64,000 nucleotides of DNA from Vreelandella titanicae BH1 (lineage in GTDB: Bacteria > Pseudomonadota > Gammaproteobacteria > Pseudomonadales > Halomonadaceae): the NCBI RefSeq assembly GCF_000336575.1, contig NZ_AOPO01000008.1, forward strand, positions 1 through 64,000, written 5' to 3'. The translations under genes were made by a program, and so were the position numbers. Below the pieces are notes generated by a model. It did not search any database, was not told where the DNA came from, and saw nothing but the letters and a program-made list of their open reading frames with translations. This document shows positions 19,731 to 28,897 of this stretch, piece after piece (position 1 is the first letter of the stretch; each line of letters starts with the position of its first letter).

Positions 19731-20498
19731 TTACGCGCGGGCGGAAACGCGCAGACGCACATAATCTGCCGTCCAGTTTCCTTGCTCATCGCGTAGGCTG
19801 TGGCCCAGCAGCGTCAAGGTATTCTCAAGCACGGCATCGCGCACATCCTCGTCGAGCCCATGTAAGAACGGGCTAGCAAACGTCTCAAGCCATCCAATCA
19901 TGCCGGTGGGCAGCGGAGTCGGGCGTGGAATCAGCTCAATGCTTTCTACTTTGAAACCGACGGTTTCCAGCAGATGGCCATATTCATGGGTGGTCGGGAA
20001 ATACCACGGATGACGGCCGCGGGCGCTAATGCCCCGAAACTGGAGAGCGGCAATCAGCGCGGTGCAAATAGCGGCGACATTGCCATGACCACCGAACTCA
20101 GCCACAAACCGGCCTCCCGGCTTCAAGGCACGCTTAACGCCTGCGAGTACCGACTGAGGGTCAAGCATCCAGTGCAGCGCCGCATTGCTAAATACCGCAT
20201 CAAACTCATGGTCGAAGGGCAATTGGTGGCCATCAACAACGCGAGCGGTAATGCCCCGTTGGCGGGCGGCATTTACCATCTCTTCTGAAGCGTCAACACC
20301 GAGAACGTCAGCGCCCAGTTGTACAAGGCGCTCTGTCAAAGAGCCGTCGCCGCAGCCAAGATCCAAAATACGTTCGCCGGGTTGAGGCGCTAACAGCTTG
20401 ACCACTTCGCTGCCTAGCTTAGGTACAAAATTAGCATTCTGGGCGTAGTCGCTGGCATTCCACTCTTGCCCGGGTGCATTTTGAGGGGTATGGGTCAT
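19731..20498 (-). CDS. Class I SAM-dependent methyltransferase (Tam/UbiE-like)
   Basis: A 255-residue methyltransferase. SAM motif I is ILDLGCGDGSLTERL near residue 45, the acidic motif VLGVDASEEMV is near 65, and FDAVFSNAALHWM near 100 resembles trans-aconitate methyltransferase, as does the GRHPWYFPTTHEY segment in the lid. The substrate cannot be settled from the sequence; a Tam-like small-acid methyltransferase is the best guess. AGGA lies eight bases before ATG 20498. It is convergent with the chemoreceptor and divergent from the phosphoesterase gene. Confidence 0.75.
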   Translation of the reverse strand: MTHTPQNAPGQEWNASDYAQNANFVPKLGSEVVKLLAPQPGERILDLGCGDGSLTERLVQLGADVLGVDASEEMVNAARQRGITARVVDGHQLPFDHEFDAVFSNAALHWMLDPQSVLAGVKRALKPGGRFVAEFGGHGNVAAICTALIAALQFRGISARGRHPWYFPTTHEYGHLLETVGFKVESIELIPRPTPLPTGMIGWLETFASPFLHGLDEDVRDAVLENTLTLLGHSLRDEQGNWTADYVRLRVSARA

Positions 20499-20731
20499 AT
20501 CGGCTTCCTGGCGTCGTTATTATTCCGTCAAAATTCAGTTATCAACGTATAGCCATATCAGTATAGCTTGCTGGTGCCTAACTTATTAGATAGCCAATGA
20601 AAATCATAATAAATGACTCGCCAGCACTATCTATTTGATAACTTAGATATCGGCCTTGATAAGCAACTTTTAATAGTGGTCTAGTAAAAAAAGCTAGAAT
20701 GACACCATTTAGCCGCTGGAAGAGGTTGTTA

Positions 20732-21223
20732 ATGAGCCCATCTATGCCTTGCTATAGGGTTAATTCTCCCGTTGGAGTGATTGCCGATACCCACGGTTTG
20801 CTGCGTGATGAGGCACTTTGTCTGCTGCAGGGGTGCGAGCTCATTCTTCACTTGGGGGATGTAGGTAGCAAAGAGGCAGATAAAACGATTTTGCAGCGTT
20901 TGGAGACACTGGCGCCGGTGCATTGCGTTAAGGGCAATATCGATACGGCGGCGTGGGCGACGAGTTTACCGATACATCAGGACATCATTGTGAACGAGAA
21001 GCACCTGCACCTTGTGCACCGCTTAGAGGATTACGACCCGAGGTTGGCTTGCGATGCACTTCTGCATGGCCACTCCCATAAGCCCCGCAATGAATACCAG
21101 GATGGAATGCTGCTTTTCAACCCAGGTGCGGCGGGAAAGCGGCGATTCAAACTGCCGATTACCCTAGGCAAATTATGGATAGATCAATATGGCGTACGGG
21201 GCGCGATCATGCATTTGCTATAG
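20732..21223 (+). CDS. YfcE/MJ0936-type metallophosphoesterase
   Basis: A 163-residue calcineurin-fold phosphodiesterase. Metal-binding motifs appear in order: IADTHG near residue 15, LHLGDVG near 40, KGNID near 70, LLHGHSHK near 115 and FNPGAAGKRR near 130. The family hydrolyses simple phosphodiesters with Mn or Ni; the physiological substrate is usually unknown. ATG 20732 is chosen because AGAGG lies seven bases upstream, giving the normal family length; an in-frame ATG at 20699 would add 11 residues without a site. The AT-rich gap before it looks promoter-like. Confidence 0.8.
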   Translation: MSPSMPCYRVNSPVGVIADTHGLLRDEALCLLQGCELILHLGDVGSKEADKTILQRLETLAPVHCVKGNIDTAAWATSLPIHQDIIVNEKHLHLVHRLEDYDPRLACDALLHGHSHKPRNEYQDGMLLFNPGAAGKRRFKLPITLGKLWIDQYGVRGAIMHLL

Positions 21224-21322
21224 CCATGTTTAACGCCATCCGCAATCCTGTCATGTTGTACAAATCTGTTACCCTGTTAGTTAGCTGTTTTAAATAAGCG
21301 TTATCAAGATAAGCGAGGTTCC

Positions 21323-22054
21323 ATGAACGACGTTATTAAGCTGCTGAAATCCCACCGTTCGATCCGTAAATTTAGCGACCAGCCGATCCCGAAAGAATTG
21401 CTGCTGGAGCTTATCCAAGCCGGGCAGGGGGCAGCGACCTCCAGCCACGTTCAGGCGTATACGGTTATCCATGTAAAAGACCAGGCGAACCGTGAGCAGA
21501 TAGCAGAACTGGCCGGTGGGCAAGGTTATATTGCCACCTGTGCAGACTTTCTAGTTTTCTGCGCCGATATGAAGCGTCCCACGGAGGCTTCAGAGCGCAC
21601 CGGTGCAAACGTTGTGCGGGGCATGACCGAGCAACTGTTGGTAGCAACAGTGGATACGGCGTTGATGGCGCAAAATGTGGCAGTGGCGGCTGAGTCCGAA
21701 GGGTTGGGGATCTGTTATATTGGTGGTATCCGCAATAATCCCCAGGAGGTTAGCGACCTGCTACGCCTCCCCAAGCACGTGTACCCAGTGTTTGGTATGT
21801 GCCTCGGCTATCCGGATCAAGAGCCTGAAGTGAAGCCGCGCTTACCCGTGGAGGCGGTTCTGAAAGAAGACTACTACACTGAAGACGGTGAACAGGTAGA
21901 GGCCTTCGATACGGCTATGCAGGCATACTATCGGGCTCGCAGTAGCAGTAATAAAGACACCGACTGGTCCCGCAATCTCAAACCTTTGTTCGATAACAAG
22001 CTGCGCCCCCATATGCGCGATTTTTTAATCAAGCGCGGTTTTGAAATGAAATAA
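21323..22054 (+). CDS. NfsA-type FMN nitroreductase (NADPH-dependent)
   Basis: A 243-residue FMN oxidoreductase of the NfsA/FRP group. SHRSIRKFSDQPIP at the N-terminus is the FMN-binding signature, EGLGICYIGGIRNNP near residue 130 and FGMCLGYPDQEPEVKPRLP near 160 are family hallmarks. It reduces nitro compounds, quinones or chromate by two-electron steps; the true substrate is open. GAGG lies five bases before ATG 21323. An inverted repeat downstream probably ends the transcript. Confidence 0.85.
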   Translation: MNDVIKLLKSHRSIRKFSDQPIPKELLLELIQAGQGAATSSHVQAYTVIHVKDQANREQIAELAGGQGYIATCADFLVFCADMKRPTEASERTGANVVRGMTEQLLVATVDTALMAQNVAVAAESEGLGICYIGGIRNNPQEVSDLLRLPKHVYPVFGMCLGYPDQEPEVKPRLPVEAVLKEDYYTEDGEQVEAFDTAMQAYYRARSSSNKDTDWSRNLKPLFDNKLRPHMRDFLIKRGFEMK

Positions 22055-22087
22055 AGGGCACTGCACACTGTTTTTAATAGGATTTTT

Positions 22088-22130
22088 GGAAAAGAGAACG
22101 CTCAGTCGGTCGGTTGAGGTTCTCTTTTCC
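22088..22130 (+). terminator. Inverted repeat, probable terminator after the nitroreductase gene
   Basis: A 12-base perfect stem (GGAAAAGAGAAC with GTTCTCTTTTCC) encloses a 19-base loop whose ends (CTCA/TGAG) can extend the pairing. The T-rich part lies within the stem, so terminator activity is likely but not certain. It ends 22 bases before the next gene. Confidence 0.55.
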
Positions 22131-22152
22131 TCGCTTTCAGGAGCTTTACCGT

Positions 22153-23118
22153 ATGCGCGTATTTTCAAATCCCGTCGGTTCCGGCTCTCTATGGTTCGAT
22201 AATCTCGCAACCGCAGATGGTACCCCCGTTGCCTACGACCCTCAGGCCCGGGCCTTTGTGCCAATGCCGCCTTTTTGCATCAATCGTGACGTTATTGGCT
22301 GCAACTGGATTGCCCCTAAAGAGGGGGCTTTTTGCCGCGCTTGTGCGATGACAGCACTGGCGCCAGATCCTAGTCTTCCCAACGCTATTCCGAACTGGGC
22401 ACAAACGGAAGCGGCTAAACGCTGGGTTTTGGATAACCTGGGTCGTTGGCACTGGTTTCGTCCGGAAGACCCAGGCGCTCCGCCGGTTTTCCATCTACTC
22501 GCCGAAGGCCCCACGCCTGTGCCGATGGGGCACATTGAAGGGGTGGTGACCATTAGTGTGGCCGAGGTAGACCCCGTGCTGGTTACGACGCGTAGGGAAG
22601 CGTTAGAAGAGCCATACCGAACGATGATTGGTCATATGCGCCACGAGATTTCGCACATGCTCTGGTGGCGGCTTAGCTTACGTGAGGATTTTCTGAGTGC
22701 CTTTCGCGAGATGTTTGGTGATGAGCGTCAGGATTATCAGGCCGCGCTTCAGCACCACTACCAAAATGGGCCGCCGCCTGATTGGAAAGAGCGCTATTTA
22801 ACCACTTATGCCTCTGCGCACCCCCATGAAGATTGGGCCGAAACTGCCGCACATCTGCTGCATTTAACCGATATTGCCGATAGCTTTGCGGCATCAGATC
22901 TCACTTCGCCGGAGCTGCCTAGCCCGCAGTGGGATCCTTATGCAGAGCCAGATGCCGAGCGTTTAATATACGTGGCAGCTTCACTCACCGTGGGCGTTAA
23001 TCATGTTAATCGCTCGATGGGCTTGCCGGATCTTTATCCCTTTGTCCTCTCAGAGACTGCCCGACATAAGCTCGCTTTCGTGCATGATTGGCTACGCCGA
23101 GGGGCGCAGGGGTTATGA
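22153..23118 (+). CDS. Putative zinc-binding metallopeptidase (Peptidase_Mx type)
   Basis: A 321-residue protein. The N-terminal part has a zinc-ribbon-like set of cysteines (CINRDVIGCNW, then CRAC near residue 70), and the catalytic HExxH is in MRHEISHMLWW near 175, with downstream HEDW near 230 as likely third ligand. This matches the family annotated as putative zinc-binding metallopeptidase, of unknown substrate, and soluble. AGGAG precedes ATG 22153 by about ten bases; the frame also opens at 22114. It sits downstream of the nitroreductase hairpin and is probably transcribed alone. Confidence 0.75.
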   Translation: MRVFSNPVGSGSLWFDNLATADGTPVAYDPQARAFVPMPPFCINRDVIGCNWIAPKEGAFCRACAMTALAPDPSLPNAIPNWAQTEAAKRWVLDNLGRWHWFRPEDPGAPPVFHLLAEGPTPVPMGHIEGVVTISVAEVDPVLVTTRREALEEPYRTMIGHMRHEISHMLWWRLSLREDFLSAFREMFGDERQDYQAALQHHYQNGPPPDWKERYLTTYASAHPHEDWAETAAHLLHLTDIADSFAASDLTSPELPSPQWDPYAEPDAERLIYVAASLTVGVNHVNRSMGLPDLYPFVLSETARHKLAFVHDWLRRGAQGL

Positions 23119-23253
23119 CCTGTATTGGCTACGTCGGCAATAGTGAAGAATTTTCGTCATAACCTATACTGCAGTTTAAGGATTTTTCCGTATACCAATA
23201 ACAATAAAACCGATGGCGATTAGGTTATCGGCTAACCCGCATGGAGACTGCAT

Positions 23254-23913
23254 ATGACTCTTGATCGTGCTTACTACCTGTTAGCTGCTTTCTACAGTTT
23301 AATAGTGATTATTGGGGTAATTGCTATATTGGCTGGAGGAGGAACGCTGCTTGCCCCCATTCATTTGTTGTTGGGGGCATTGTCGGTGATTGGGCTGTGG
23401 GGGTATATCCTCAAGCGCGGGTTTATGAACCCGCGTATGTGGAGGCCTCTGGCCGGTGTGCTGGCGGTGGGTATCGTGATTCAAATGTTCATCATGCTGA
23501 CAACGGCGCTTTCGAGCGTTTTATTAACCTGGATGCTGACCAGCAGTATTTTTTCGGTCATGCTGGTGATTATGCTCTACCGTTATGGTGACCGAGATCA
23601 ACCTCTCTGGGCATCTGATGAAGAGCGCACTGCCGCTCGACAGCTAGACGTTTTATTAAGCGATAGCTCTCCATTAACGGCCATTAAGCGTGATGGAAGC
23701 CGCGAAAATAGCGTAAAAGTGACTAAATCTAATGGCGGCTATAGAGCAAGCGTGACACGGCGTTCGCAAGAGGGCCAAGAGCGCTTCGAGGAGCGTTTCC
23801 AATATCCTGAAACGCTCGTGTTTTTCTTAGAGAAATTCACCAGCGTAACGGTTGATGATTTTAGACGTTCTGCTTCGTTGGATGATCGAGAAAGCGCCGC
23901 GGCCACGGTATAG
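23254..23913 (+). CDS. Hypothetical four-helix membrane protein
   Basis: A 219-residue protein I do not recognise. The N-terminal 115 residues contain four hydrophobic segments (about 5-27, 30-50, 62-82, 88-108); the rest is a soluble, charged domain rich in Arg/Glu/Ser (about 115-219). GGAG lies about six bases before ATG 23254. It ends nine bases from the stop of the convergent acyltransferase gene. No family name can be given; the soluble domain has no visible catalytic motif. Confidence 0.65.
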   Translation: MTLDRAYYLLAAFYSLIVIIGVIAILAGGGTLLAPIHLLLGALSVIGLWGYILKRGFMNPRMWRPLAGVLAVGIVIQMFIMLTTALSSVLLTWMLTSSIFSVMLVIMLYRYGDRDQPLWASDEERTAARQLDVLLSDSSPLTAIKRDGSRENSVKVTKSNGGYRASVTRRSQEGQERFEERFQYPETLVFFLEKFTSVTVDDFRRSASLDDRESAAATV

Positions 23914-23922
23914 ATAAAATAT

Positions 23923-24750
23923 TCAAGTTATTAGTGAGGTACTAACATCTTGAGCTAGCATTTCTTCTAGCTGGAGGGCCAGCGTTTGCTGTATGTGCAA
24001 GTAGAGGGGGAGCAATGATTTCTTTAATCCACTCTCTGCTTGTTGCTTATTGATGTAGTAAGCACTTCTTCTTCCATGGAAGTTGATTGTTTCGCCGACT
24101 TTGGTGAAGTGAAAGCCTGTCAGAGCAAGAAGTCGGGGCAAGCTAGGTTCCATCATTGCAAAAACTTGAATTTTACCTAGCTGCCTCCCTAAAGCATAGC
24201 CGGTGACAAATAGGCCTGTGGCTAGTAGTGGGAAGAGCTGCCTCTCTTCAGTAGAAAAAAAAGTAACATTGTGATTGGTAGTCGAGCTTTCTAAAGAAGT
24301 AGAGCTATCTTTAAGTTTTATTCTGAAAAGGCGATTCACAGCCAGTCGTGAGATTTCATAGTAACTGCCTTGGGCAAGTTTGTCGGGATGCAGCTCTGCG
24401 TGTGTAAGGCTTTGGCTGCCATAAGATTGTAATGGAAGCTGGTTAAGTGGATGAGGTCTGGAAGCCTGAGGCATAACCACCCGCACGCAGCCTGCCACTA
24501 ATCCTGTTCTGCGGTGTTCTATCAAACAATGAATAGAGTTTTGGTCATGGATATCAAATTCGAGTTTTTTTATGGGGTCGCTGGCTTCTTCGTACTCAAG
24601 TTCTTCGCAGTAAACATCATGTCTTAAACGATAAGCCAGTTGTTTCTCATGCTCAGTTATGCAGAGTTTGAATTTGAACTCTTGTATGAATCTTGTAATA
24701 AATACCGCTGACGCATCCTTGTTCTTCACTTGCAGTGGTAAAGAGCTCAT
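23923..24750 (-). CDS. FeeM-like / exosortase-system-associated N-acyltransferase
   Basis: A 275-residue protein of the group annotated as PEP-CTERM/exosortase-associated acyltransferase, which shares the GNAT-like fold of FeeM and AHL synthases. Seen: YRLRHDVYCEELEYE near residue 45 (the RxxVYCxE start of the family), VAGCVRVVMP near 90, YEISRLAVNR near 145 (the E-S/I-R signature), and a C-terminal TGFHFTKVG. Family members may transfer acyl chains from acyl carrier protein to an amino group, but their products are unknown. It is the last gene of a probable four-gene operon, 45 bases after the GGDEF-EAL gene. No exosortase or PEP-CTERM gene is in the window. Confidence 0.75.
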   Translation of the reverse strand: MSSLPLQVKNKDASAVFITRFIQEFKFKLCITEHEKQLAYRLRHDVYCEELEYEEASDPIKKLEFDIHDQNSIHCLIEHRRTGLVAGCVRVVMPQASRPHPLNQLPLQSYGSQSLTHAELHPDKLAQGSYYEISRLAVNRLFRIKLKDSSTSLESSTTNHNVTFFSTEERQLFPLLATGLFVTGYALGRQLGKIQVFAMMEPSLPRLLALTGFHFTKVGETINFHGRRSAYYINKQQAESGLKKSLLPLYLHIQQTLALQLEEMLAQDVSTSLIT

Positions 24751-24795
24751 GTACTATCCCTATTTAAATCCAGAGTTAAGTATAAACGGTATCCA

Positions 24796-27636
24796 TTATT
24801 GAGCACTAATTCCACTAAATGCTTCGATGATTTTTATAGGCCTGCCTAAATGAAACCCCTGACCATAAGTTATCCCATAGGCCTTTAGTATTGGCAATAG
24901 CGCTTCTTGATCAACGAATTCAGCAATGGTTTGCTTGCCAAAACCTTTAGCGATGTCGGCAATAGCACGAACAATGACGCGGCTGTCAGGGCTAATCAGC
25001 AGGCTGCGAATAAAGGAACCATCTATTTTAATATAGTCGACGGGTAACTGCCCAAGGTAGTGAAAACTACTGAAGCCTACTCCAAAGTCGTCCAGTGCGG
25101 TACGGCAACCCAGGTCACGTACTGCTTGTAGTACGCCACGGGCGGTAGAAAAATCGGTTACCGCGGCAGTTTCCGTTACTTCCAATATAAGGTGGTGAGG
25201 ATCAGCGCCGCTAGCCGTCAGCTCGTCTGCCAAGTATTGCTTCAACCCTCCGTCGTGAAGAGACTGACCCGAAAGGTTAACTGCCAGAGTGATACCTCGA
25301 TCCTGCAATTGGCTAAGTGCTTTTAAACTGTGTCGCAATACCCAACGGTCGATTAAAATAATCTGCCCGCTTTGTTCGGCAATAGGAATAAAGTGCGCGG
25401 GAGAAATTAGGCTCCCGTCTGCGTCGCGCATTCTTAGCAACACCTCGTGGTGTTTTACGTCCTGATCTTCCAAACGCATGATGGGCTGCACCATCAACTC
25501 GAAGCTATCCTCCTCAAGCGCATTGTGTATGCGTTCAACCCAGTAGACTCGTGCTTGCAGTTCGTCTTTGGCATTCTCCGACTTGGAAAGTAAATGCCAG
25601 TGCTGAAGGCCACTCTCCTTCGCTTTGTACATTGCCACATCAGCGCTAGCCATTAGGTCAGCAGGCGTATTGCCATGGGTTGGAAACAGGGCAATACCAA
25701 TACTGGCCGTTACTCGATGCCGCCGCTCACCCACAACGAAGCCGATACCGTCTAATAGTTGGACAATATATTGCGCGACACTGATGGCTTGATCGGCGTT
25801 GGTATCTTCTAATAGGAGAGAGAATTCGTCGCCACCTAGGCGTGCAATAACGCCGCGGGGGCCAAGGTTGCGGAAGAGGGTGTCAGCCACTTCACGAAGC
25901 AATTTATCGCCTACATGGTGGCCACTTAGCTCGTTAACCTCCTTGAACTGATTCAAATCCAGTAGCAATACTGCCCCTTTTGTCTTCGATGGGCGTTCAA
26001 GGGCGGTTTGCAGTGCATGTTGGAAGAAGCGCCGGTTGTAAAGTTCCGTTAGCGGGTCACGTTCGGCCAGCCACGTTAGCCGAGCTTCGGCAGCCTTACG
26101 TTCGGTAATATCCAGACCAACCGATATACGTGACACCTTGCCGTCATTACCCGTTTGTAACGGTGCATGGTACCAAGCGATAGTATGAGTCCTGTGATCG
26201 GGCGTACGGAGTGTTTTCTCCTCTTGCTGGGGATGGGAGAACGTATTCACCTTGGTAGAGGCACCTGCCTCGAATACATCAACAAAATGACGCCCGAGTA
26301 GCGAAGCTTCATTAAGTCCTAGCATCAACTGGGTATACTCATTGACCAAGCTAATTCGTCCAGTGTCATCCTGGGCAATGATAAATACCTGGGCCGTATC
26401 CAGCAGGCCATTAACGAAATCTCGCTCTTTGGCTAGCTCCCCAATGCGCACGGCTAGTTGGTCACCGCGCTCTTGTACTTCACTCTCTAACAATTCAAGT
26501 TGGCGTGAAAGTTCAAGGGTAATGCTCTCAAGTACATCGATCTCGTCGGGAATGCGGCGGCGGTGGTTGGGAATGGCGGCGTGTATATCGCTAAATTTTC
26601 CGTCAGCTAGGGCAGGAAGCAATCCAGCGACTCTACGCAGTCGAGCCATTGGGCCCAGCAGTATGACCAATAGCAGTAGTTCAGCGGCAATCCAGCCGAG
26701 TACGCCTACGAACAAGAGTGTGCGAGTATCCTGGTTAATTGCCTTAATTTGCTCGGTAATGTCTGATATCAGCAGCAAGTATCCGATATTGCTACGTTCA
26801 TTATCCTCTTCCATGCGTACTGCGCTGAGTTCTAAATGTCTGCCATCATGTTCAAGATTTAATGGTGTTTCCATTAAACGGCGAACAGGAGCTGTATCTG
26901 ACGCTCGCTGCAAAGGTGCTAGGGTTTGCTCTTCGCTTGTGAGGGCTAGCAGTTGACCATTCCATGATTTTAGCTCTCGAGTTGCCGTCATCCCGCTATC
27001 TTCAGTGGGCCCGGTGACAAGTAGTGCGACTTCACTGCCAGATACCTCCTTGGCCTGCCGAGTGACATCGGCTAGCGAGCGGGTCAGTACGACCATACCA
27101 ACGCTTTCTCCCGCCACTAGCACCGGCACGGCAGCGAACTGTTGGCAGCTAGCTGAACAACGCAATGTAGTGAGTGGCTGCTCGGTGTGCATCACCCGCC
27201 TGATCCAACTCAGAATGGGAAGCTGCGTTTGTGTATTGCCGGTGCCCCAATTACCCAAGACTTGCCCCTGGGTATTAATAATTAATATTTCATCGATACC
27301 CGCCTCAAGCTGTAGAGCGGGCCACTGGGAGTCTAGTGCTTGCTCAACTGCGGCGGTATTACCTGCTTGCAAGGGCGAGCCTAAGCTTGCCGAGGCCGCG
27401 GTTAACCCTGCCAACTGACGTAAATTTTCCGATGAGCGAACTAGCGCTAAACGAATTTCTCGCTGTTGGCGTTCATAGTGCTGGCTTCGGCTTTCTTGAA
27501 ACTGACGGGTAAGATTGTCGTGGCCTAGCCAGGTAAAGAGCGTTACCAGCGCCAGCAGCAGCAGGCTACTTAACGCGATGACCCGCCATGTCAGGCTAAG
27601 GCGTTGGGGCGTTCGGAAAAGGGTAAATGGTTTCAT
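24796..27636 (-). CDS. Membrane sensor GGDEF-EAL c-di-GMP enzyme
   Basis: A 946-residue protein. Membrane segments at about 20-38 and 306-328 enclose a periplasmic sensor domain (about 40-300, CACHE-like). A HAMP-like linker follows, a PAS domain lies at about 405-515, then GGDEF (DPLTELYNRR at 527-536, intact GGDEF at 601-605), then EAL (EVL at 731-733, NLS at 787-789, LEVTE at 818-822, DDFG at 849-852, K870, E906). The GGDEF motif is intact and I see no RxxD inhibitory site. EAL catalytic residues also look intact, so both making and breaking c-di-GMP are possible. It is flanked by barrel and acyltransferase genes on the same strand. Confidence 0.88.
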   Translation of the reverse strand: MKPFTLFRTPQRLSLTWRVIALSSLLLLALVTLFTWLGHDNLTRQFQESRSQHYERQQREIRLALVRSSENLRQLAGLTAASASLGSPLQAGNTAAVEQALDSQWPALQLEAGIDEILIINTQGQVLGNWGTGNTQTQLPILSWIRRVMHTEQPLTTLRCSASCQQFAAVPVLVAGESVGMVVLTRSLADVTRQAKEVSGSEVALLVTGPTEDSGMTATRELKSWNGQLLALTSEEQTLAPLQRASDTAPVRRLMETPLNLEHDGRHLELSAVRMEEDNERSNIGYLLLISDITEQIKAINQDTRTLLFVGVLGWIAAELLLLVILLGPMARLRRVAGLLPALADGKFSDIHAAIPNHRRRIPDEIDVLESITLELSRQLELLESEVQERGDQLAVRIGELAKERDFVNGLLDTAQVFIIAQDDTGRISLVNEYTQLMLGLNEASLLGRHFVDVFEAGASTKVNTFSHPQQEEKTLRTPDHRTHTIAWYHAPLQTGNDGKVSRISVGLDITERKAAEARLTWLAERDPLTELYNRRFFQHALQTALERPSKTKGAVLLLDLNQFKEVNELSGHHVGDKLLREVADTLFRNLGPRGVIARLGGDEFSLLLEDTNADQAISVAQYIVQLLDGIGFVVGERRHRVTASIGIALFPTHGNTPADLMASADVAMYKAKESGLQHWHLLSKSENAKDELQARVYWVERIHNALEEDSFELMVQPIMRLEDQDVKHHEVLLRMRDADGSLISPAHFIPIAEQSGQIILIDRWVLRHSLKALSQLQDRGITLAVNLSGQSLHDGGLKQYLADELTASGADPHHLILEVTETAAVTDFSTARGVLQAVRDLGCRTALDDFGVGFSSFHYLGQLPVDYIKIDGSFIRSLLISPDSRVIVRAIADIAKGFGKQTIAEFVDQEALLPILKAYGITYGQGFHLGRPIKIIEAFSGISAQ

Positions 27637-27670
27637 CGCGGTAGCGTCCTAGCCAGGATCGAGGTAAACG

Positions 27671-28897
27671 TCAGAAGCGCAGCGATAATTGAAACAACCA
27701 CATGCTCCATCTTCTGCTGGTCGCTGATGAATCTGGATTATCCTGAATAGGCAGCCAACCCGTGCCATCGACATGGTGGTATTCACCTGCCAGCATGACT
27801 TGAGGGTGCGGCGTCCACTGCAGGCCAACGGTTAGGTCATCTGCGAATTGGGTATGGGCTGGAACGCTTCCCCCTGTACTCGCCTCGAAAGATTTACCGT
27901 TGCGGTCTGCGCGGTTGCTGGTAAGGCTGTCATAACGCATTAACCACTGCCAGTCATTTGCAAAACGCCGAGCGTATTGGATATACCAACTTTCCCCTGT
28001 CGTGTCGAAGTTTACAGAAGACTGGTTGAAGTTTTTTAACCCTGAACGGCGCAGGGCGTATTCAGTCGTTACACTCCAGAGTTCTTGATTGTATTGGAGT
28101 GAAAATACCCAGGGTGTAAAATAAAAATCTCCGTCGCTGACACCTGATTGATGTGACTCTATTTGGGATCTCACGTTGGCATTGCTAATCGCTGCAACGA
28201 CACGACCTCCATCATGTTCATAACGAACTTGGGCAATCGTAGACTGCTGAGGATCGAAGGTGCCTGATATACGCTGAAGTTGAAGCGTATCGCTTAAATC
28301 GTCACCAGCCTGAGGCTTTCCTAAGCCAAACTGTCCTCGTAGTACTCCGTTGCTTAATCTCTGTTCCAAATAGAACGTTAGGCCGTCACCTGTGAGAGCC
28401 ATTGAGCGTGTTCGGTCAAAATAGATAGACTGAGGCAGTAAGATGCTGGGACGGGTAAATGCCACATCGCGGGTTTGATTATAAAATCCAAAAGGGTTTT
28501 TAATCCGACCAAGCTGAACACCAAACGTACGCCCTTGGTCAGAAATCATTTGGTAATCAATGAGACCGTAATCCAGTTTAGGTTCTGCGTCGCTGCTATT
28601 GCCTCCAGCTCGACGACTTAGCACCTGAGCAGCAACGAGTACATCCTGATGGGGGCGTAAGGAGACGTTGAGGCCAATTTCGGTAAATTCTATGCTGCCT
28701 TCATCCTGGCTGCTCTGACCAAAAAAGTTGTTATTGTCAGTCACGACCAGCGCCTGACTAAGAAAGCCATGTACCTGTAAAGTATCCAGAGCGTGTTCGT
28801 CGCTTTGGGCGGGAGCAGATAAACCCATTACAACGGTGCCTAGCAAAGCGGCAAGGGCTCTGCATTCATTCCATCGAAATGACTTGGACTCTATCAT
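27671..28897 (-). CDS. Outer-membrane beta-barrel protein (porin-like)
   Basis: A 408-residue protein with a signal peptide (about 1-32, ending SAPAQS) and alternating amphipathic strands to a C-terminal aromatic residue (LFQLSLRF), the usual BAM signal of outer-membrane barrels. I recognise segments like LGRIKNPFGFYNQTRDV, which resemble barrels annotated as porin or hypothetical that accompany phosphate-binding-like and GGDEF genes. GGAG precedes ATG 28897. It overlaps the upstream periplasmic protein gene by 32 bases and precedes the GGDEF-EAL gene by 34, so the three look co-transcribed. The cargo is unknown. Confidence 0.75.
   Translation of the reverse strand: MIESKSFRWNECRALAALLGTVVMGLSAPAQSDEHALDTLQVHGFLSQALVVTDNNNFFGQSSQDEGSIEFTEIGLNVSLRPHQDVLVAAQVLSRRAGGNSSDAEPKLDYGLIDYQMISDQGRTFGVQLGRIKNPFGFYNQTRDVAFTRPSILLPQSIYFDRTRSMALTGDGLTFYLEQRLSNGVLRGQFGLGKPQAGDDLSDTLQLQRISGTFDPQQSTIAQVRYEHDGGRVVAAISNANVRSQIESHQSGVSDGDFYFTPWVFSLQYNQELWSVTTEYALRRSGLKNFNQSSVNFDTTGESWYIQYARRFANDWQWLMRYDSLTSNRADRNGKSFEASTGGSVPAHTQFADDLTVGLQWTPHPQVMLAGEYHHVDGTGWLPIQDNPDSSATSRRWSMWLFQLSLRF

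Noticed and set aside
23923..24750. LuxI-type AHL synthase
   Set aside because: The N-terminal signature fits FeeM/exosortase-associated acyltransferases, the length is 275 rather than about 200, and no LuxR gene is adjacent.
26342..26956. A 204-residue Ser-rich plus-strand frame opposite the GGDEF-EAL gene
   Set aside because: Low-complexity Ser/Arg composition typical of an antisense shadow; the coding strand is certain.
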